Part shown: positions 11,621 through 21,744 of the stretch, in pieces
How positions within the stretch are numbered: position 1 is the first letter of the stretch
Layout of the letters: each line of letters starts with the position of its first letter
Origin: Actinomycetes bacterium
GTDB taxonomy: Bacteria > Actinomycetota > Actinomycetes > Jiangellales > Jiangellaceae
Assembly (NCBI GenBank): GCA_021793295.1
Contig: JAJYTA010000005.1
Coordinates: 1-64,000, forward strand
Length of the DNA: 64,000 nucleotides
Reading direction: 5' to 3'
Translations under genes and position numbers: made by a program
Notes under the pieces: generated by a model
Told to the model about the DNA's origin: nothing
The model's database searches: none
Seen by the model: only the letters and a program-made list of their open reading frames with translations

Positions 11621-13117
11621 TCAGCCTTCCGGATTGGGCCGGTCCAAGCCGTCCCGGTACTCCTCCCACTGACCGCGGGTGAAATCGGGGACCCGGACGG
11701 GCCGGTTGCCCCGCCTGATCGACTCTGTGCTCAGGGGGATCTGCACCGACCACGTGGCGGAGTCGTACACGTCGATGTCGGGCACGAGCCCGAGGCGCAT
11801 CGTCTGGAACAGACGGCGGAACATGTGCTCTTCGAGGGGTGCGTCGATCTCCCAGAGCCAGTGATCGTAGTGTCCGTAGTCGTCGAGGTCGTCCCAACCG
11901 TTGTCCGACGTGCCGTCGACGAAGATGCGAGGCGGGTCGTCGTTGAACGTGGCCTGCGTGCCCGCCAGCCAGTTGACCCTCGTGTAGGGCTGGGGCACCG
12001 TTTCGTCGTGCGACACCTGGATGACGCGACCTTTCGCTGTCATGACCTGCGACAGTGTGCGGTCGCCCTTGATGTAGGGAGGGTCATTCCACCCTGCGTC
12101 CTCCGGGGGCACGTGTTGCTCCCGGAACGCGGTCAGGCCAATGGCCGGACTGCTCATCGACACGATGCTTTCGAAGCGGTCGCCCCGGTTGATGTCCATG
12201 TAGACGGCCACCGGGCCGACGCCGTGCATGCTGTAGAAATCGCCGTCACGGCGGTACCACCAGCGCCGCCGCCAGCCTTCGGGATACCGGGTACCTCCGG
12301 TCGAGTTGAAGGCCGCGGCGCGACCCTCGTTGTGATAGCCGCCCGCACCGACCAGGAGATCGCCGAACAGACCGTCGTGCGCCATGCGCAGCAGCCGCAG
12401 CTCGGTTCGTCCATAGACGACCTGCTCCAGCATGATGCAATGCCGCCGCATCGCCTCCGACGTGTTGACGAGGTCCCACAGGTGCTCCAGCTCCATGGCC
12501 AGGGGAACCTCGGTGGCTGCATGCTTGCCGTTCAGCATGGCGGTCATGCAGACCGGGTGGTGCCATTCCCATGACGAGGCGTTGACGACGATGTCGACGT
12601 CGTCCCGAGCGCACAGGGCGCGGTAGTCGTCGTCGGCGTCCGGGTCCGGCCGGGTACCGGCTCGCACCAGCTTCGAGTGGTGGACAGCAAGTTCGTAGTT
12701 CTCCTGCGGCGTCTGCCAGTGACCGCCCCGGCCGCTGTAGCGAGCGGGTTCCGGCTGCCCGGTAGCCTGCACCATCTCGGCAGCATGGTGCACCCTCGGC
12801 GGATTGATGTCGCAAACCGCCGTGACGCGCACCTCCGGGAACTGCAGCATCGCTTCCAGTAGGCGCGTGCCGCGATTGCCGACCCCGACGATCCCGACGC
12901 GCACCTGGTCGCCGTAGGCATCGAACGGCACACCGATCATCGATCCGGGACTGCCGACCGGCCTCGGAGGCGCGGCACCGGTGTCTTCATCGGCCGCCGC
13001 GCTGCTGATGCCGAGACCAGCGGCCCCGATGACGCCGCCTGTCGCAGCGCCAGCTTTGAGGATTGACCGACGTGAGGGGAGTTGAGGACCCATCGTGCGC
13101 ACACGCTCCTTCGCCAT
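11621..13117 (-). CDS. Tat-signal Gfo/Idh/MocA-fold protein, GH109-like
   Basis: Twin-arginine signal SRRSILKAGAATGGVIGAAGLG; Rossmann VGIVGVGNRGTRLL; GH109-like MHGVGPVAVYMDINRGDRFESIVSMSS and VPDFTRGQW. Confidence 0.85.
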   Translation of the reverse strand: MAKERVRTMGPQLPSRRSILKAGAATGGVIGAAGLGISSAAADEDTGAAPPRPVGSPGSMIGVPFDAYGDQVRVGIVGVGNRGTRLLEAMLQFPEVRVTAVCDINPPRVHHAAEMVQATGQPEPARYSGRGGHWQTPQENYELAVHHSKLVRAGTRPDPDADDDYRALCARDDVDIVVNASSWEWHHPVCMTAMLNGKHAATEVPLAMELEHLWDLVNTSEAMRRHCIMLEQVVYGRTELRLLRMAHDGLFGDLLVGAGGYHNEGRAAAFNSTGGTRYPEGWRRRWWYRRDGDFYSMHGVGPVAVYMDINRGDRFESIVSMSSPAIGLTAFREQHVPPEDAGWNDPPYIKGDRTLSQVMTAKGRVIQVSHDETVPQPYTRVNWLAGTQATFNDDPPRIFVDGTSDNGWDDLDDYGHYDHWLWEIDAPLEEHMFRRLFQTMRLGLVPDIDVYDSATWSVQIPLSTESIRRGNRPVRVPDFTRGQWEEYRDGLDRPNPEG

Positions 13118-13391
13118 GATCGACGCCGGCTGCCATGGAGCTCGGCCGCGACCGGCTGATCGCCGACCGCCTCACTGGCTTCGAGCGGGATCAGCGCCGT
13201 CCAGCCTGTCCGGTTGGTGAAGTTGGCGGCAATCTTTCGGACTTGACCGATAATGGTCGACGCTGTCTGCGACGCTGTCAAGAGTGGATCATGAAACGGT
13301 GCCTACACCACGAGGCGTTGTGCTGCATCAAGAGGCGTGCATGGGTGGTGCGGCAGGCGTTTTCCTAGTGAACATGATCATTTGAGTGGTG

Positions 13392-14165
13392 TCAGGGCGA
13401 AGCGGGGCGAGGGAGGTCGGCGGGGATCTCGGCGGCTGCGGCGCGGTCGAGTAGCCACCGAGTGGCGCGCCGTCCTCGTGCGCCGGCCGCCGGGATCTGT
13501 ACCTCGCCCGCGCCGCCCAGGGCCATCCGCACCGCCGGCGCCTTGTCCTCGCCGGCGACGACGAGCCACACTTCGTCGGCCAAGGCAATGGTCGGCAGCG
13601 TCAGGCTGATCCGGGTGGGCGGCGGCTTGGGCGCCCCGTGGACCGCGACCACGGGACGATCGTCATACAGCGCCGGCTGCTCCGGGAACAACGACGCCAC
13701 GTGACCGTCCGGGCCGACACCGAGCAGCAACACGTCGAAGGCCGGAGCCCCGGTGTGCTCAATGGCTCGCAGGTACTCGGTCACCTGGGCGGCATAGCGC
13801 TCCGCGCCCGCCTCCGGGCTGTCAGTACCGGCTGCGGGCATCGGGTGCACGCGCGACTCGTCCACGTCGACGTGATCGAGCAGGGCCGCGCGGGCCTGGG
13901 TTTCGTTGCGTTCCGGATCGCCCGGCTCGAGAAAGCGTTCGTCGCCCCACCAGACGTCCAGGGCCGACCAGTCGACCGCTGGACACGCCGGCGACGCGGC
14001 GACGGCGCGCAACGTCGCGATGCCCACCCGGCCACCGGTGAGCACCACCGAGGCATGCCCGCGGGTGGCTTGGGCATCGACCAGGCGGGTGATCAGGCGC
14101 GCCGCGACTGCCTCGGCGAGGAGGTCGGCGTCGTGGTGGACGACGACGGTCGGTGCGGTGCTCAT
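13392..14165 (-). CDS. pgl: 6-phosphogluconolactonase
   Basis: WWGDERFLEPGDPERNETQARAALLD, LLGVGPDGHVASLFP; operon context. Confidence 0.96.
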   Translation of the reverse strand: MSTAPTVVVHHDADLLAEAVAARLITRLVDAQATRGHASVVLTGGRVGIATLRAVAASPACPAVDWSALDVWWGDERFLEPGDPERNETQARAALLDHVDVDESRVHPMPAAGTDSPEAGAERYAAQVTEYLRAIEHTGAPAFDVLLLGVGPDGHVASLFPEQPALYDDRPVVAVHGAPKPPPTRISLTLPTIALADEVWLVVAGEDKAPAVRMALGGAGEVQIPAAGARGRRATRWLLDRAAAAEIPADLPRPASP

Positions 14166-15118
14166 CGCCCCACCTTCGCCTTCGCCCGGGTGACCTTGCC
14201 CGTCTCTGCTTGGCGGCGGAGTCCTTCGGCCAGCACCTCACCGTAGATCTCGTCGGGATCGAGGCGACGCAGCTCCTCGGCCAGGCAGTCAGCGGGTGTG
14301 CGCCGCGGCAGGGCGACCCGCCGGTCGGCTCGTCCTGGAGCGCGCAGGACGGCCAGCTCGTCATCGTCGCGCTCGATCGAGATCGGGCCCGACTCACGGT
14401 CGAGGCGGACGCTGCGTAACCCGTCGACGCCGGACGCCTTGGTCCGGGTCACCGGGACGTCGAGGCACAGGGCGAGCCAACCGGCCAGCAGGTCCGCGCT
14501 GGCGTTGTCCGGGCCGCCGACCACCCGGGCGGACAGGACCGTTTCGTACGGCGGCTGGTCGAGGGCGGCCGCCAGCAACGCGCGCCACAGCGTCAGCCGC
14601 GTCCACGTGAGGTCGGTGTCGCCGGGCCGGTATCCGGCGACCCGGTCGCGTAGCGCTGCGATCGGCCGCTTGCACCCTGCGACGTCGGTGATACGTCGCT
14701 GCGCCAATCGCCCGATGGGATCGTCCGCGGGCACGGCCGGCGCCTCGGCCGGCCACCACGCCACCACCGGGTTGTCGGGCAGCAACAGCGGGATGACCAC
14801 AGATTGGAGGTGCTGAGTGAGCGGGCCGAACGCACGCAGCACGACCACTTCACTCGCACCGGCGTCCCCGCCGACGCGGATCTGGGCGTCGAGTCTGGCC
14901 GAACCGCGCGAAGTCCCCCTGATCAAGACGATGATGCGGCTGGGATGTTCGTGACTGGCGTGGTTGGCCGAGGCGATGGCGTCCTCGGCGTCAGCTTCCT
15001 CCACCACGACGATCAAGGTGAGCACGCGCCCCAGCGCGACGGCGCCGTGCAACTCGCGCAGCTCCACCATGCGCCTGGCGACGTCCGAGGCCGACGTCGA
15101 CGGAATGTCGATGATCAT
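14162..15118 (-). CDS. opcA: Glucose-6-phosphate dehydrogenase assembly protein OpcA
   Basis: MIIDIPSTSASDVARRMVELRE; located between zwf and pgl with 4-bp overlaps. Confidence 0.95.
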   Translation of the reverse strand: MIIDIPSTSASDVARRMVELRELHGAVALGRVLTLIVVVEEADAEDAIASANHASHEHPSRIIVLIRGTSRGSARLDAQIRVGGDAGASEVVVLRAFGPLTQHLQSVVIPLLLPDNPVVAWWPAEAPAVPADDPIGRLAQRRITDVAGCKRPIAALRDRVAGYRPGDTDLTWTRLTLWRALLAAALDQPPYETVLSARVVGGPDNASADLLAGWLALCLDVPVTRTKASGVDGLRSVRLDRESGPISIERDDDELAVLRAPGRADRRVALPRRTPADCLAEELRRLDPDEIYGEVLAEGLRRQAETGKVTRAKAKVGR

Positions 15119-16650
15119 GGACGCCTCCAATGCCGACCGTCACGGGCGAGCATCGCATCCGCCGACGGCGGACCCCAACTGCCGGACGTGTACTGATCGG
15201 GCTTGCCGTTGCTCGCCCAGTGCTCCTCGATCGGGTCGAGGATCTTCCACGACAGCTCGACCTCCTCGTGCTGCGGGAACAGCGGCGGGTCGCCGAGCAG
15301 CACATCGAGAATGAGCCGCTCGTAAGCCTCCGGGCTCTCCTCGGTGAACGCGTAGCCGTAGCCGAAGTCCATCGTGACGTCGCGGACCTCCATGGAGGTC
15401 CCCGGCACCTTGGAGCCGAAGCGCAGGGTCACGCCTTCATCCGGCTGCACCCGGATCACCAGGGCGTTCTCGCCGAGCTCGTCGGTGGCCGTGGACTCGA
15501 AGGGTAGATGTGGCGCGCGCTTGAACACGATGGCGACCTCGGTGACCCGGCGGCCCAGGCGCTTGCCGGTCCGCAGGTAGAACGGGACCCCGGCCCAGCG
15601 GCGGGTGTCGATGTCCAGACGCACCGCGGCGTACGTCTCGGTCGTGGAGTCCGGCGCGATCCCGTCCTCCTCGAGGAACCCGGCCACCTGGACGCCCCCG
15701 GCCCAACCCGCGGTGTACTGGCCGCGAGCGGTGTAGCGGTCGAGATCGTGCGGCAGCCGGACTGCGGAGAGCACCTTCTCTTTCTCCGCACGCAGGTCGG
15801 CGGCTTCGAACGAGACCGGTTCCTCCATGGCGACCAACGCCAGCAACTGCAGCAGATGATTCTGCATCACGTCGCGGGCGGCGCCGATGCCGTCGTAGTA
15901 GCCGGCCCGCCCACCGATCCCGATGTCCTCAGCCATGGTGATCTGGACATGGTCGACGTAGTGGGCGTGCCAGATCGGCTCGAACAGCTGGTTCGCGAAC
16001 CGCATCGCCAGGATGTTCTGGACGGTCTCCTTGCCGAGGTAGTGATCGATCCGGAAGATGCTGTCCGCCGGAAAGATCGCCTCGACGGTTCGGTTCAGCT
16101 CGCGTGCGCTGGCCAAGTCGTGCCCGAAGGGCTTCTCGATGACGACGCGGCGCCACTGGTCTTCGTTCTCCGGCTCGGCCAAGCCCGAGCGGGCGAGCTG
16201 CTTGCAGACGGTGTCGAAGAAGCCCGGCGGGATGGACAGGTAGAAGGCATGGTTGCCGCCCGTTCCCTGCTTCTCGTCGAGCTCGCGTACTGTCTCGGCG
16301 AGCTGGTCGAATGCGTCGTCGTCGGAGAAGTCACCGGGAACGAACCGGAAGCCGTCGGCGAGCTGCTTCCACGTCGACTCCTTGAACGGCGTGCGTGCGT
16401 GGGCGCGGACGGCGTCGCGAACCTGCTTGTGAAAATCCTGCTGAGCCCAGTCGCGGCGAGCGAAGCCCACCAGCGAGAAACCCGGTGGCAGCAGGCCCCG
16501 GTTGGCCAGGTCGTAGACCGCCGGCATCAACTTCTTGCGGGCCAGATCGCCGGTCACGCCGAAGATCACCAGCCCGGACGGGCCGGCGATGCGGGGCATC
16601 CGCTTGTCGCGCTTGTCGCGAAGCGGATTGCGGGCCATGCCGGCGTTCAT
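15115..16650 (-). CDS. zwf: Glucose-6-phosphate 1-dehydrogenase
   Basis: VIFGVTGDLARKKLMPAVYDL, RIDHYLGKETVQN. Confidence 0.98.
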   Translation of the reverse strand: MNAGMARNPLRDKRDKRMPRIAGPSGLVIFGVTGDLARKKLMPAVYDLANRGLLPPGFSLVGFARRDWAQQDFHKQVRDAVRAHARTPFKESTWKQLADGFRFVPGDFSDDDAFDQLAETVRELDEKQGTGGNHAFYLSIPPGFFDTVCKQLARSGLAEPENEDQWRRVVIEKPFGHDLASARELNRTVEAIFPADSIFRIDHYLGKETVQNILAMRFANQLFEPIWHAHYVDHVQITMAEDIGIGGRAGYYDGIGAARDVMQNHLLQLLALVAMEEPVSFEAADLRAEKEKVLSAVRLPHDLDRYTARGQYTAGWAGGVQVAGFLEEDGIAPDSTTETYAAVRLDIDTRRWAGVPFYLRTGKRLGRRVTEVAIVFKRAPHLPFESTATDELGENALVIRVQPDEGVTLRFGSKVPGTSMEVRDVTMDFGYGYAFTEESPEAYERLILDVLLGDPPLFPQHEEVELSWKILDPIEEHWASNGKPDQYTSGSWGPPSADAMLARDGRHWRRP

Positions 16651-18248
16651 CGGAGGATCGCTTTCAGCGTGTCGATGCCGGCCTGCCGGTCGGTGAGGTG
16701 CAGCCGTAGCACCGGGCGGCCGAGCTCGGTGAGCACCCGGGCGTCGCCGGCGGCTTGGGCGCTGATCAGCTCACCGAAGGTGAACGGCCGGTCCGGGATG
16801 GCCACGTCGTTCGCCGGCGCACCGGTCACCTGGAGGAACACGCCCTGCGGCGGGCCGCCCTTGTGGTACTGGCCAGTGGAGTGCAGAAACCGCGGACCCC
16901 ACCCGAACGTGGTGGGCCGGCCGGTGCGGACGGCCAGCGGTTCGCGGACGTCGGCCAGCGACGCGTCGGCGCCTTCGCGATCGAGGTAAGCCATGACGGC
17001 CAGGTAGCTGTCGTCCTCCAAGCGCGAGAGCAGCGCTCCGACGGCGCCGGCGACGGTCGTGACGCCTTGGAGAAGGTCTTCGGGGCCGCGCACCTCGATG
17101 CCGCCCTCGGCGAACGCCGGCGGTGACGGCTGTGGCGGTGCGTCGAGCAAGCCACGGGCCGCGGCCTTGGCGCTTTCGACATCCGGCTGATCGAACGGAT
17201 TGATCCCCAACAATCGCCCGGCGACGGCGGTGGCGAACTCCCACAGCAGGAACTGCGCGCCCAGCGAGCCCTGCACGCTGATCGTCGGCGCCGCACCAGA
17301 GGTGACCGCCGCATCGGGCTGACCGAGCAGCGCCACCAAAACGTCCGAGGCAGGCTGGCGCACCTCCGGGGCGTCGACACCGGAAACCGCGATGGGCAAC
17401 ACACCGGTGCCGTTCTTACCGGTCGACTCCGCGAGCAGCTGCTCGGCCCAATCGCCGAATCCGCTGATCCCAGACCCGGCGTCGGCGATGGCCACCTTGT
17501 CGCGCCCGGAGGCACCCAGCGCCGCACCGAGGATCAGCGCGGGGTTGTCCGGTGCATCGGCGGCGAGCTGTGCCGCGACCGACGCGGCACCGTCCAACAG
17601 CGCCGCGACGTCAGCGCCGGCCAGTCCGCTGGGAACCAAGCCGAAAGCGGTGAGCGCCGAGTAGCGCCCACCGACATTCGGATCAGCGAGGAACAGTCGC
17701 CGATACCCGGCCTCCGCGGCTCTGTCGGCCAAACCGGATCCCGGGTCGGTCACGGCGACGATCCGGCTGGCCGCATCGATGCCGGCCGCGGTGAACGCAG
17801 CCTCGAACACGCGGCGCTGACTGTCGGTCTCCACCGTCGAACCGGATTTGCTCGACACCACCAGCACCGTGCGTTCCAGCCGGTCGTGCAGCGCACGCTG
17901 AACCGCTCCCGGGTCGGTGGTGTCGAGCACCGTCAGCTCGACACCGGCGGTGCGCGTGATGACTTCCGGCGCCAGCGACGAGCCGCCCATGCCGGCCAGC
18001 ACGATCCGATCGAGGCCCTCGGCGCGGAGCTCAGCCGACAGCGCTTCGATCTCGGCCAGCAGCGGCCGGGAGGTCTCATGCAGATCGGTCCAGCCCAACC
18101 GGATGGACGCCTCGGCCTCGGCGTCCGGGCCCCACAGCGTCGCGTCCTTCGCCGCGATGCGCGAAGCCACCTGCTCGGACACGAGCTTCTCGACCGCTTC
18201 CGGCCAGCCGCCGGAATGGACGGTGACAGCTAGTGGCTCACTCGTCAC
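16647..18248 (-). CDS. pgi: Glucose-6-phosphate isomerase
   Basis: GTG start at 18248 (VTSEPLAVTVHSGGWPEAV); SIS-type sugar-binding (VVSSKSGSTVET). The 727-aa ORF extends falsely into tal. Confidence 0.93.
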   Translation of the reverse strand: MTSEPLAVTVHSGGWPEAVEKLVSEQVASRIAAKDATLWGPDAEAEASIRLGWTDLHETSRPLLAEIEALSAELRAEGLDRIVLAGMGGSSLAPEVITRTAGVELTVLDTTDPGAVQRALHDRLERTVLVVSSKSGSTVETDSQRRVFEAAFTAAGIDAASRIVAVTDPGSGLADRAAEAGYRRLFLADPNVGGRYSALTAFGLVPSGLAGADVAALLDGAASVAAQLAADAPDNPALILGAALGASGRDKVAIADAGSGISGFGDWAEQLLAESTGKNGTGVLPIAVSGVDAPEVRQPASDVLVALLGQPDAAVTSGAAPTISVQGSLGAQFLLWEFATAVAGRLLGINPFDQPDVESAKAAARGLLDAPPQPSPPAFAEGGIEVRGPEDLLQGVTTVAGAVGALLSRLEDDSYLAVMAYLDREGADASLADVREPLAVRTGRPTTFGWGPRFLHSTGQYHKGGPPQGVFLQVTGAPANDVAIPDRPFTFGELISAQAAGDARVLTELGRPVLRLHLTDRQAGIDTLKAILR

Positions 18249-18308
18249 TTCGCCGCCTCCATCCCACTGGTCGGCGCTACGTTCCTCGTCGTCACTTCGC
18301 CGCCTCCA
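18242..18308. repeat. 20-bp exact direct repeat (TCGTCACTTCGCCGCCTCCA) at 18242-18261 and 18289-18308, 47-bp period
   Basis: Seen directly; one copy is the 3' end and stop of tal, the other carries the RBS and GTG start of pgi. Confidence 0.95.
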
Positions 18309-19398
18309 GCTTCCCCGCGGTCGACTCCAGCAGCTCGTTCCAACTCGACTCGAACTTCTCGACACCTTCACGCTCGAGCACGGCGATGACGTCGTCGAGG
18401 TCGATGCCCACCTCGGCCAGCCTGGCCATCGTCTGTCGGGCGTCGTCGTAGTTGGGGCGCACGGTGTCGCCGGTGATCTCACCGTGATCGGCCACGGCCT
18501 CCAGCGTGGACTCCGGCATGGTGTTGACGGTGTCCGGCGCCACCAGTTCGGTGACGTACATGGTGTCGGGATAGTCCGGGTTCTTCGTCGACGTGGACGC
18601 CCACAGCGGGCGCTGCTTCGTCGCCCCGGCCGCCTCCAGGCGCTGCCACCGCGGGTCGGCGATGACGTCTTCGTAGGCCGCGTAGGCCAGCCGGGCATTG
18701 GCGATGGCCGCCTTGCCGCGCAACGCCAGCGCGTCGTCGGTGCCGATGGTCTCCAGGCGCTTGTCGACCTCGGCGTCGACCCGGCTGACGAAGAACGAGG
18801 CGACCGAGGAGATGCCGTCGAGCGAGTCACCTGACTCCAGGCGCTGTTCCAGCCCGGCCTGGTAGGCGTTCATCACCTCGCCGTAGCGCTGGATGGAGAA
18901 GATCAAGGTGACGTTGACGCTGATGCCGGCGGCAATGGTGGCCGTGATGGCCGGCAGGCCCGCCTTGGTCGCCGGGATCTTGATGTAGATGTTGGGTCGG
19001 GAGATCTCGGTCCACAGGTCGGCCGCCTGCGCGATGGTGCCCTCGGTGTCGTGGGCCAAGCGTGGGTCGACCTCGATCGACACCCGGCCGTCACGCCCGC
19101 CCGTACGACGTGCGACCGGCGCCAGAACGTCGGCAGCGGCCCGCACGTCGGCCGTGGTCAGGTCACGCACGGCGGCGTCGGCGTCGGATCCCTCGGCCGC
19201 GTGGCGGCGGATGTCGTCGTCGTACAGGCTGCTCTTCGAGATCGCGTTGTGGAAGATCGTCGGGTTGGACGTGATGCCCACGACGTGCCGGTCGTCGATG
19301 AGCGACTGCAGGTTTCCGGTGGTGATGCGGTCGCGGGACAGGTCGTCGAGCCAGATGGCGACACCTTCGTCCGAGAGGCGACCGAGAGGATCGGACAT
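18292..19398 (-). CDS. tal: Transaldolase
   Basis: [45 protein letters not shown] at 19398. Confidence 0.97.
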   Translation of the reverse strand: MSDPLGRLSDEGVAIWLDDLSRDRITTGNLQSLIDDRHVVGITSNPTIFHNAISKSSLYDDDIRRHAAEGSDADAAVRDLTTADVRAAADVLAPVARRTGGRDGRVSIEVDPRLAHDTEGTIAQAADLWTEISRPNIYIKIPATKAGLPAITATIAAGISVNVTLIFSIQRYGEVMNAYQAGLEQRLESGDSLDGISSVASFFVSRVDAEVDKRLETIGTDDALALRGKAAIANARLAYAAYEDVIADPRWQRLEAAGATKQRPLWASTSTKNPDYPDTMYVTELVAPDTVNTMPESTLEAVADHGEITGDTVRPNYDDARQTMARLAEVGIDLDDVIAVLEREGVEKFESSWNELLESTAGKLEAAK

Positions 19399-19417
19399 GA
19401 GAGCGCTCCTGTCGTGG

Positions 19418-21541
19418 TTAGGCGCGAGAGAGAGAATCACGAGCCGCGGCCACCACGGCGTCGGCCGTGATGCCGAACTCTTCGTACAGGGTCGAGTAGT
19501 CCGCCGACGCACCGAAGTGCTCCAGGCTCACCGCACGCCCGGCGTCACCGAGGTAGCGGTGCCAGCTCATCGCCACACCAGCCTCGACCGACACCCGGGC
19601 GCGAACCGAGGACGGCAGCACCGACTCGCGGTAGGCGTCGTCCTGCGCCTCGAACCACTCGTGGGACGGGAACGACACCACCCGGGTCGCGATGCCGTCG
19701 GCCTGTAGCCGCTCGCGAGCCTCGACGGCCAGTTGCACCTCCGAACCGCTGGCCATCAGGATCACCTGGGGAGTACCCCCATCGGCCTCGGCGAACACGT
19801 AGGCACCTCGCGCGGTGCCCTCGGCCGAGGCGAACTTCGTGCGGTCGAACACCGGGACGTTCTGGCGGGTCAGGGCGATGCCCGCCGGACGGTCGCTGTG
19901 CTCCAGGATGGTCCGCCACGCCACGGCCGTCTCGTTGGCGTCGGCCGGCCGGACGAGGTCGAAGCCCGGAATGGCCCGCAGCGACGTGAGGTGCTCGACC
20001 GGCTGGTGTGTGGGCCCGTCCTCGCCCAGGCCGATGGAGTCGTGCGTCCACACGAACGTCACCGGGATGCCCTGCAACGCCGCCAACCGGACCGCGGCGC
20101 GCTGGTAGTCGCTGAACACCAAGAACGTGGCGGCATACGGCCGCGTCAGGCCGTGCAACGCGATGCCGTTGGCGATCAGGCCGGCGGCGAACTCACGTAC
20201 GCCGAAGTGCAAGGTACGCCCGTACGGGTGCCCCGGGAACTTGGCGCTGGACCGCTTGACCGGCAGGAAGCTGGGCTCGCCCTCGATGGTGGTGTTGTTC
20301 GAGCCGGCCAGATCCGCCGAGCCGCCCCACAGTTCAGGCAGCACCGGCGCGATGGCGTTGATGACCTTGCCCGAAGCGGCTCTGGTCGCGATGCCCTTCT
20401 CCGAGGGCTCGAACTCCGGCAGGCTCTCGGTCCAGCCCTCGGGCAGTTCCCGGGCCCGCAGCCGGTCGAGCAGGGCGGCGCGCTCGGGGTTGGCCGCACG
20501 CCAGGCCGTGAACCGTTCGTCCCACTCCGCGCGCAACTTGCGCCCGCGCTCCACGGCCTGCTGGGTGTGGGCGAGGACCTCGGGGTCGACGTCGAAGGTG
20601 CGGTCCGGGTCGGCGCCGAGGAGGCGCTTGGTCGCCGCGACCTCCTCAGCCCCGAGGGCGGAGCCGTGGATGCCGCCGGTGTTCTGCTTGTTGGGTGCCG
20701 GCCACCCGATGATGGTGCGGACCCGGATGAACGTCGGGCGGTCGGTGACGGACTTGGCTTCGGCCAGCGCCTCGAAGACCGCCCGCGGGTCCTCCCGGTA
20801 GTCCCCGCCGGCGGTGAAATCGACCTCCACCGTGTGCCAGCCGTAGGCCCGGTACCGGGCGACGGTGTCCTCGGTGAAGGCGATGCTGGTGTCGTCTTCG
20901 ATGGAGATGCGGTTGTCGTCCCAGATGACGACCAGGTTGCCGAGCTCCTGGGTGCCCGCCAGCGAGCTCGCCTCGCCGGAGACGCCCTCTTCCAGGTCGC
21001 CGTCAGAGGCGATCACGTAGATGTGGTGATCGAAGACACTTTCGCCGGCCGGCGCATCGGGGTCGAGCAGCCCGCGTTCGCGTCGAGCGGCGAAGGCCAA
21101 GCCCACGGCCGAGGCCAGCCCCGATCCCAACGGGCCGGTGGTGACCTCGACGCCCTCGGTGTGTCCGTATTCGGGGTGCCCGGGCGTCTTGGAGCCCCAG
21201 GTACGCAGCGCCTTCAGGTCGTCCAGCGACAACGGGTAGCCCGCCAGGTACAGCTGGATGTACTGCGTCAGGCTGCTGTGCCCGGCGGACAGGACGAATC
21301 GGTCGCGCCCGAGCCACTGCGGGTCGGTCGGGTCGTGACGAAGGATGCGCTGGTAGAGCGTGTACGCCACCGGAGACAGGCTCATCGCCGTGCCCGGGTG
21401 GCCGTTGCCGACCTTCTCGACGGCGTCCATGGCCAGCAGCCGGCCCAGGTCCACCGCGCGATCGTCGAGCTCGGACCACTCGAAACTGCCCGGGGAGGCG
21501 GACGGACTCGCGGAGGTCGGGGTGGGAGGTGTCGTATTCAC
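19418..21541 (-). CDS. tkt: Transketolase
   Basis: [50 protein letters not shown] at 21541 preferred. Confidence 0.96.
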   Translation of the reverse strand: MNTTPPTPTSASPSASPGSFEWSELDDRAVDLGRLLAMDAVEKVGNGHPGTAMSLSPVAYTLYQRILRHDPTDPQWLGRDRFVLSAGHSSLTQYIQLYLAGYPLSLDDLKALRTWGSKTPGHPEYGHTEGVEVTTGPLGSGLASAVGLAFAARRERGLLDPDAPAGESVFDHHIYVIASDGDLEEGVSGEASSLAGTQELGNLVVIWDDNRISIEDDTSIAFTEDTVARYRAYGWHTVEVDFTAGGDYREDPRAVFEALAEAKSVTDRPTFIRVRTIIGWPAPNKQNTGGIHGSALGAEEVAATKRLLGADPDRTFDVDPEVLAHTQQAVERGRKLRAEWDERFTAWRAANPERAALLDRLRARELPEGWTESLPEFEPSEKGIATRAASGKVINAIAPVLPELWGGSADLAGSNNTTIEGEPSFLPVKRSSAKFPGHPYGRTLHFGVREFAAGLIANGIALHGLTRPYAATFLVFSDYQRAAVRLAALQGIPVTFVWTHDSIGLGEDGPTHQPVEHLTSLRAIPGFDLVRPADANETAVAWRTILEHSDRPAGIALTRQNVPVFDRTKFASAEGTARGAYVFAEADGGTPQVILMASGSEVQLAVEARERLQADGIATRVVSFPSHEWFEAQDDAYRESVLPSSVRARVSVEAGVAMSWHRYLGDAGRAVSLEHFGASADYSTLYEEFGITADAVVAAARDSLSRA

Positions 21542-21744
21542 CGGCGTGACATTCCTCTCGGCGTGCGGATCCGGACAATGGTGCTCAGCCGCCGTACGCG
21601 TGACGGCACGTGGCACGGACGAGCGTATCGGCGGCGGCGTCGACGCGCCCGGACACTCGGCCGTAAGGGCCCACGGTTAGACTCAACAGGCAGAACGCGA
21701 CGGAAGATTCCGTCCAGCTTGTCTCTTCGATCACATGAGGATGA

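Noticed and set aside
15112-15121. GATCATG at the opcA start
   Set aside because: Start-codon context of a coding sequence (ATGATCATC); no inverted partner.
15508-16989. 493-aa plus-strand ORF opposite zwf
   Set aside because: Shadow ORF; zwf motifs are clear on the minus strand.
16647-18830. 727-aa ORF suggesting a transaldolase-glucose-6-phosphate isomerase fusion
   Set aside because: The N-terminal part is out-of-frame translation of tal (low-complexity R/S/T/P); pgi starts at 18248. Natural tal-pgi fusions exist, but tal is intact in another frame here.
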